Part shown: positions 5,812-7,853 of the stretch, in pieces
Numbering within the stretch: the stretch's first letter is position 1
Layout: every line of letters begins with the position of its first letter
Assembly: GCA_016215145.1 (NCBI GenBank)
Contig: JACRLA010000231.1
Span: forward strand, 1-7,853
DNA length: 7,853 bases
From: Chloroflexota bacterium
GTDB lineage: Bacteria > Chloroflexota > Anaerolineae > Anaerolineales > VGOW01
Reading direction: 5' to 3'
Made by a program: the position numbers and the translations under genes
The notes under the pieces: generated by a model
Told to the model about the DNA's origin: nothing
Database searches by the model: none
What the model saw: only the letters and a program-made list of their open reading frames with translations

Positions 5812-7094
5812 ATTTCCTTCGCATACACTTCCTCGATCCCAACCCCAAACCTTTTTCTAAATCTCTCAAAGCCCACACCCTCTTTCGTCAATCGCATTCC
5901 CGTCAACATTGTCTCGTCCATTTCCGTTTTACGATCAATCAAGATCGATTCGCCGAGCGCGGGCGAAAACGGAAACTGCTTTGGGCGCGTAAAAGAACGT
6001 CTCGAGGGTTGATTTACATCAATCTCGCCATCTTTCAAAACCGTCGGGACGTTTGCCCAACTCTCACCCGACTCCATTCGGGTAATATACGCCGTCGGCG
6101 ACATTACGTTGGAATAACGGCAACTCTTCGGGTCGTCGTTAAGACCTCGCGGGTTTTGAAAACCCGTGAGGTCTGGGGTAACAAATCCATGCGCCCCCGC
6201 ACCCAAACCAAGATAGGGATCGTTGTGCCAGTATTGGAGGTTGTGTTTGCATTGGTAATTTGTAATTGGTAATTGGAGATTAGACGCCTCGCGTGGCGAT
6301 TCAATCGCTTTGGAAGTTGGGGTTTTGGGATTTTGAGATTTTTTCCAACTGGATATTTCATATTGCTCAAAGCCGTGCCTCATTAGTTCTTCATCACCCC
6401 ACTCATACATATCCGCCGCAAGATCGGAATCGGGTTCGGGTAGCAGACCCCGCATCACCCAAGCCCGCATCGGCGTGCCGAAGTCGAGAGAGAGGGAATA
6501 GATCGAAAAGTGATCGGGCGCGAGATCGAGAGTCCGCTTCAACGTATCCTGCCAACTGATCATCGTTTGCTGTGGAATGCCGAAGATGAGATCAACGCTG
6601 ATGTTTTCAAATCCGGCTTCACGCCCGTTGTGTATCGCCTGTTGAGCGTCATTAAACGTGTGAGAACGATTGAAGAGAGTTAACTCGCTGGCATCCGCCG
6701 ACTGCACGCCAAAACTTAAACGGTTAATACCCAACTCGCGCAAGCCCTCAAGATATTCGGGTGTTGAGTCTTCGGGGTTTGCCTCAAACGAAATTTCGGG
6801 ATCATCGGTCAAAGAAAACGAATCGCGCAATGCCGAAAAAATTTCTTTGAGAGATTCGATTGGCACAGTGGAAGGCGTGCCGCCGCCAAAATAAATCGTG
6901 TGAACATTTAGACTTCCGAAGTCTGGCAGACTTCGGAAGTCTCTTATCTCCTTCACTAACGCCCTCACATAGCGCGGCATCAAGTGATTCAATCCGGCGT
7001 AAGCGTTGAGGTCGCAGTAGGAGCAGATATGATGACAGAAGGGGACTGAGATGTATATACTGTGACTTCTTCGTTTAAAGTTTTCCCGAACCAT
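5751..7094 (-). CDS. hemW: Radical SAM heme chaperone HemW (C terminus frameshifted)
   Basis: 447 residues as it now reads. HemW is a radical SAM protein that binds heme and delivers it to haemoproteins; it was long annotated as oxygen-independent coproporphyrinogen oxidase. The [4Fe-4S] motif is C20-x3-C24-x2-C27, followed by 'YFGGGTPS' (68-75), 'FEANPED' (103-109), 'INRLSFGVQS' (123-132), 'VDLIFGIPQQT' (167-177), 'FEQYEISSW' (242-250), 'KHNLQYWHNDPYLGLGAGAH' (283-302) and 'MRLTKEGVGFERFRKRFG' (400-417). The final ~20 residues after 'EEVYAKEI' are frameshift product caused by a 25-bp tandem duplication. Three segments look like inserts against a family norm of about 375-400 residues: 52-62, about 253-281, and 308-318. 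The ATG is the only usable start, since an in-frame TAA lies two codons upstream; AAGGA sits 3 nt before it. Function of the shortened protein is uncertain because the winged-helix-like C-terminal end is lost. Confidence 0.9.
   Translation of the reverse strand: MVRENFKRRSHSIYISVPFCHHICSYCDLNAYAGLNHLMPRYVRALVKEIRDFRSLPDFGSLNVHTIYFGGGTPSTVPIESLKEIFSALRDSFSLTDDPEISFEANPEDSTPEYLEGLRELGINRLSFGVQSADASELTLFNRSHTFNDAQQAIHNGREAGFENISVDLIFGIPQQTMISWQDTLKRTLDLAPDHFSIYSLSLDFGTPMRAWVMRGLLPEPDSDLAADMYEWGDEELMRHGFEQYEISSWKKSQNPKTPTSKAIESPREASNLQLPITNYQCKHNLQYWHNDPYLGLGAGAHGFVTPDLTGFQNPRGLNDDPKSCRYSNVMSPTAYITRMESGESWANVPTVLKDGEIDVNQPSRRSFTRPKQFPFSPALGESILIDRKTEMDETMLTGMRLTKEGVGFERFRKRFGVGIEEVYAKEIRGSVCEGNRGTKGKEIGRG
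5787..5836. repeat. Exact 25-bp tandem duplication within hemW
   Basis: Bases 5787-5811 and 5812-5836 are identical and directly adjacent (unit begins ATTTCCTTCGCATACAC). Because 25 is not a multiple of 3, the second copy shifts the hemW frame. Perfect identity suggests a recent event, slippage, or a culture/assembly artefact. Confidence 0.95.
6142..6174. repeat. 33-bp palindrome (AGACCTC...GAGGTCT) inserted in frame in hemW
   Basis: Arms of 16 bp (6142-6157 and 6159-6174) pair with one mismatch around a single base. The length and outer seven bases match the terminator palindrome at 3067-3099, and the copy at 6910-6942 differs by one base in that end. On the hemW strand it reads as 'DLTGFQNPRGL' (residues 308-318), between 'GAGAHGF' and 'RYSN', where HemW proteins normally have only a short loop. 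Confidence 0.75.
6252..6338. repeat. Composite low-complexity insert in hemW
   Basis: On the hemW strand this 87-bp (29-codon) stretch is an AC-rich CCCAAAACCCCAACTTCC-type run, then a short dyad around 6296-6308 (GCGATT-C-AATCGC), then tandem CAATTACC/CAAATTACC units. It encodes residues 253-281, ending 'SNLQLPITNYQ', between 'EISSW' and 'KHNLQYW', which are almost contiguous in other HemW proteins. Its composition is unlike the flanking gene and resembles the fni-prenyltransferase spacer. Confidence 0.65.
6910..6942. repeat. 33-bp perfect palindrome inserted in frame in hemW
   Basis: Perfect 15-bp arms (6910-6924 and 6928-6942) around GGC, the same 15-3-15 architecture as the terminator palindrome at 3067-3099 and with the same AGAC(C/T)TC end. 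It codes for 'DFRSLPDFGSL' (residues 52-62) in the variable loop before 'IYFGGGTPS', so the reading frame is kept. Confidence 0.8.
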
Positions 7095-7231
7095 ATATCC
7101 TTACCAGATTGATGGACTTCTTGAGCTTGATTGAGGTTTGGCGATTGCCTTTGTGGCACGCGCCCTAAGAAGTAGTAAACAAGCGTTTCGCTATCATCAG
7201 TTGGAACAGATTCCTTATCTTGTTCAGCCAT
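6989..7231 (-). CDS. Small hypothetical ORF overlapping the start of hemW
   Basis: 80 residues beginning 'MAEQDKESVPTDDSETLVYY'. Not recognised. The ATG lies inside the 3' end of the recombinase-like ORF (8-nt overlap, ATGGCTGA), an arrangement typical of coupled translation. Its last 106 bases overlap hemW in another frame, and there the sequence ('SPSVIISAPTATSTL') looks like a shadow of hemW rather than selected protein. The likely explanation is the front part of a mobile-element gene that has been joined to, and now runs into, hemW. It may not be expressed. Confidence 0.35.
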   Translation of the reverse strand: MAEQDKESVPTDDSETLVYYFLGRVPQRQSPNLNQAQEVHQSGKDIWFGKTLNEEVTVYTSQSPSVIISAPTATSTLTPD

Positions 7232-7592
7232 AACTTCGGCTACACCCCGGTCGCCTCACCAGAGACTTGAGCCCTAATTGGCGCGCGTGGGGTCTGATGG
7301 TTCGCCATTTGCGCCCCGGTTTTAATGCGGCAAGTATGGCGCGGACAGAAGCCTCAGACTCCCACATTTGTCTCAATGCATTATCTTCCCACTCTTCCCA
7401 ACGTTCATTGATGCGTTCCCCCAAATACCAAAACATAAGCCAGTCGTCGTATCCGTCTTTCCATCGAACGCGCAGAAAAACGGTGCGCTTGCCGCGGATG
7501 GCATAAACTACAATGTTCTCGATAATCAAGCGTAACAGACGATTGCGAATGGGCACCTCTATATTACTCCAATCGTCGGCGATCTTACGCAA
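7224..7592 (-). CDS. Serine-recombinase C-terminal-like fragment with Myb-like DNA-binding end
   Basis: 122 residues from a TTG start. Residues 6-52 ('WSNIEVPIRNRLLRLIIENI' then 'VFLRVRWKDG') resemble the far C-terminal part of large serine recombinases, where a 'W..L....R..LL..LI..V' helix precedes a strand ending in RW. Residues about 63-112 have tryptophan spacing and a terminal 'WRTIRPHARQLGL' like the small Myb/homeodomain-like tail found on some such recombinases. The catalytic Ser domain and zinc-ribbon are absent, and the upstream sequence is a terminator, so it cannot recombine DNA by itself. TTG is chosen because GAGGAG lies 8 nt before it. An ATG 5 bp upstream is in another frame and closes after 12 codons. 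It could be a relic, or a stand-alone DNA-binding protein. Confidence 0.55.
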   Translation of the reverse strand: MRKIADDWSNIEVPIRNRLLRLIIENIVVYAIRGKRTVFLRVRWKDGYDDWLMFWYLGERINERWEEWEDNALRQMWESEASVRAILAALKPGRKWRTIRPHARQLGLKSLVRRPGCSRSYG

Positions 7593-7600
7593 AGCATTTT

Positions 7601-7606
7601 CTCCTC
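7601..7606 (-). promoter_or_regulatory. Shine-Dalgarno site of the recombinase-like ORF
   Basis: GAGGAG on the minus strand, 8 nt before the TTG at 7592 and 3 nt before an out-of-frame ATG at 7597. Optimal spacing favours the TTG. A good ribosome site in front of what looks like a gene fragment is unusual for a decayed remnant. Confidence 0.5.
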
Positions 7607-7620
7607 TTCACTTATAGAAT

Positions 7621-7656
7621 CAAAAAGCGGCTTTCTGCCGAGTGACAGAAAGCCGC
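7621..7656 (-). terminator. Rho-independent terminator downstream of the transposase gene
   Basis: An 11-bp perfect stem (7627-7637 with 7646-7656, GCGGCTTTCTG and its complement) with an 8-nt loop is followed on the minus strand by five T residues (complement of 7622-7626). It lies 65 bp beyond the transposase stop and just upstream of the recombinase-like ORF, so it should insulate the latter from transcription entering with the transposase. Confidence 0.85.
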
Positions 7657-7721
7657 CGAATCACGAAACCCCAAGCGGGATATAATCGCATTAGCTCGCT
7701 TCGCTGTTTACCCGTTACTAC

Positions 7722-7853
7722 TCAGCCAGTAGCCGGTTGAGTCGAATTTGCGTCAGGGATAAATGGCGTTCCAGCCAATGCAGATTGCAGCGCCACAATC
7801 GCGCGTTGCCCGTTCTTGCGCGCGGTTGAAATGTAGCCGCGAATTTCACAGAA
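7722..7853 (-). CDS. C-terminal end of an IS66-like transposase (runs off window)
   Basis: The frame is open from the window edge to TGA at 7724-7722: 43 residues, beginning 'FCEIRGYISTARKNGQRAIV' and ending in an 'AGTPFIP'-containing tail. The 'IRGYISTARKxG...AL' helix followed by a short 'G.PF.P' segment is the usual end of IS66-family TnpC transposases. Only the tail is visible, so the family call is tentative and integrity cannot be judged. No terminal inverted repeat could be fixed between 7657 and 7721. Confidence 0.55.
   Translation of the reverse strand, partial: FCEIRGYISTARKNGQRAIVALQSALAGTPFIPDANSTQPATG

Noticed and set aside
5668..6272. Two overlapping plus-strand ORFs of 114 and 198 codons.
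   Set aside because: They lie antisense to hemW, consist of Ser/Thr/Pro-rich or Arg-rich shadow translation, and cross the 25-bp duplication and the palindromes without any conserved motif.
5751..7094. Annotation as oxygen-independent coproporphyrinogen III oxidase (HemN).
   Set aside because: The cluster motif CxxxCxxC without the following extra Cys, the YCDLN continuation and the overall motif set fit HemW, the heme chaperone; the HemN name is a frequent misannotation.

Overview
The window looks like a chromosomal segment of a Chloroflexota bacterium, most likely class Anaerolineae. That placement rests on codon style (GCG/CGC-rich but with AT-rich gaps), Ser/Thr/Pro-linker lipoproteins, a type 2 isopentenyl-diphosphate isomerase and a dense population of small palindromic repeats. 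It is inference, not a database result.

Layout, left to right. Positions 2-781 hold the 3' part of a DAO-type FAD oxidoreductase. It overlaps (TAATG) a probable lipoprotein with a formylglycine-generating-enzyme-like fold (781-1761). An 89-bp palindromic repeat follows, then cinA (1914-3056), whose C-terminal domain is divergent and short. A hairpin terminator at 3062-3107 separates cinA from acpP, which converges on it (3118-3366, minus). acpP and fni are divergent. Their 124-bp gap contains two good sigma70-type promoters and a dyad inside the fni promoter. fni (3491-4531) is followed by a trans-polyprenyl diphosphate synthase (4623-5627), so IPP/DMAPP isomerisation and chain elongation are encoded side by side.

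The right part reads on the minus strand. hemW (heme chaperone, radical SAM) runs from 7094 down to an original stop at 5681. An exact 25-bp tandem duplication (5787-5836) shifts its last ~45 codons out of frame, so the present ORF stops at 5751. The same gene carries in-frame palindromic and low-complexity insertions (6910-6942, 6252-6338, 6142-6174). Upstream of hemW is a mobile-element scar: a small ORF (6989-7231) overlapping hemW, a serine-recombinase C-terminal-like ORF with its own ribosome site (7224-7592), a rho-independent terminator (7621-7656) and the C-terminal end of an IS66-like transposase running off the window (7722-7853).

No complete new defence or biosynthetic system is visible. 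The most unusual signal is a family of 33-bp palindromes with identical outer bases and length. One copy forms an intergenic terminator and two lie in frame inside hemW, next to a palindrome-of-palindromes at the 3' end of hemW and a fresh-looking duplication that breaks the gene.
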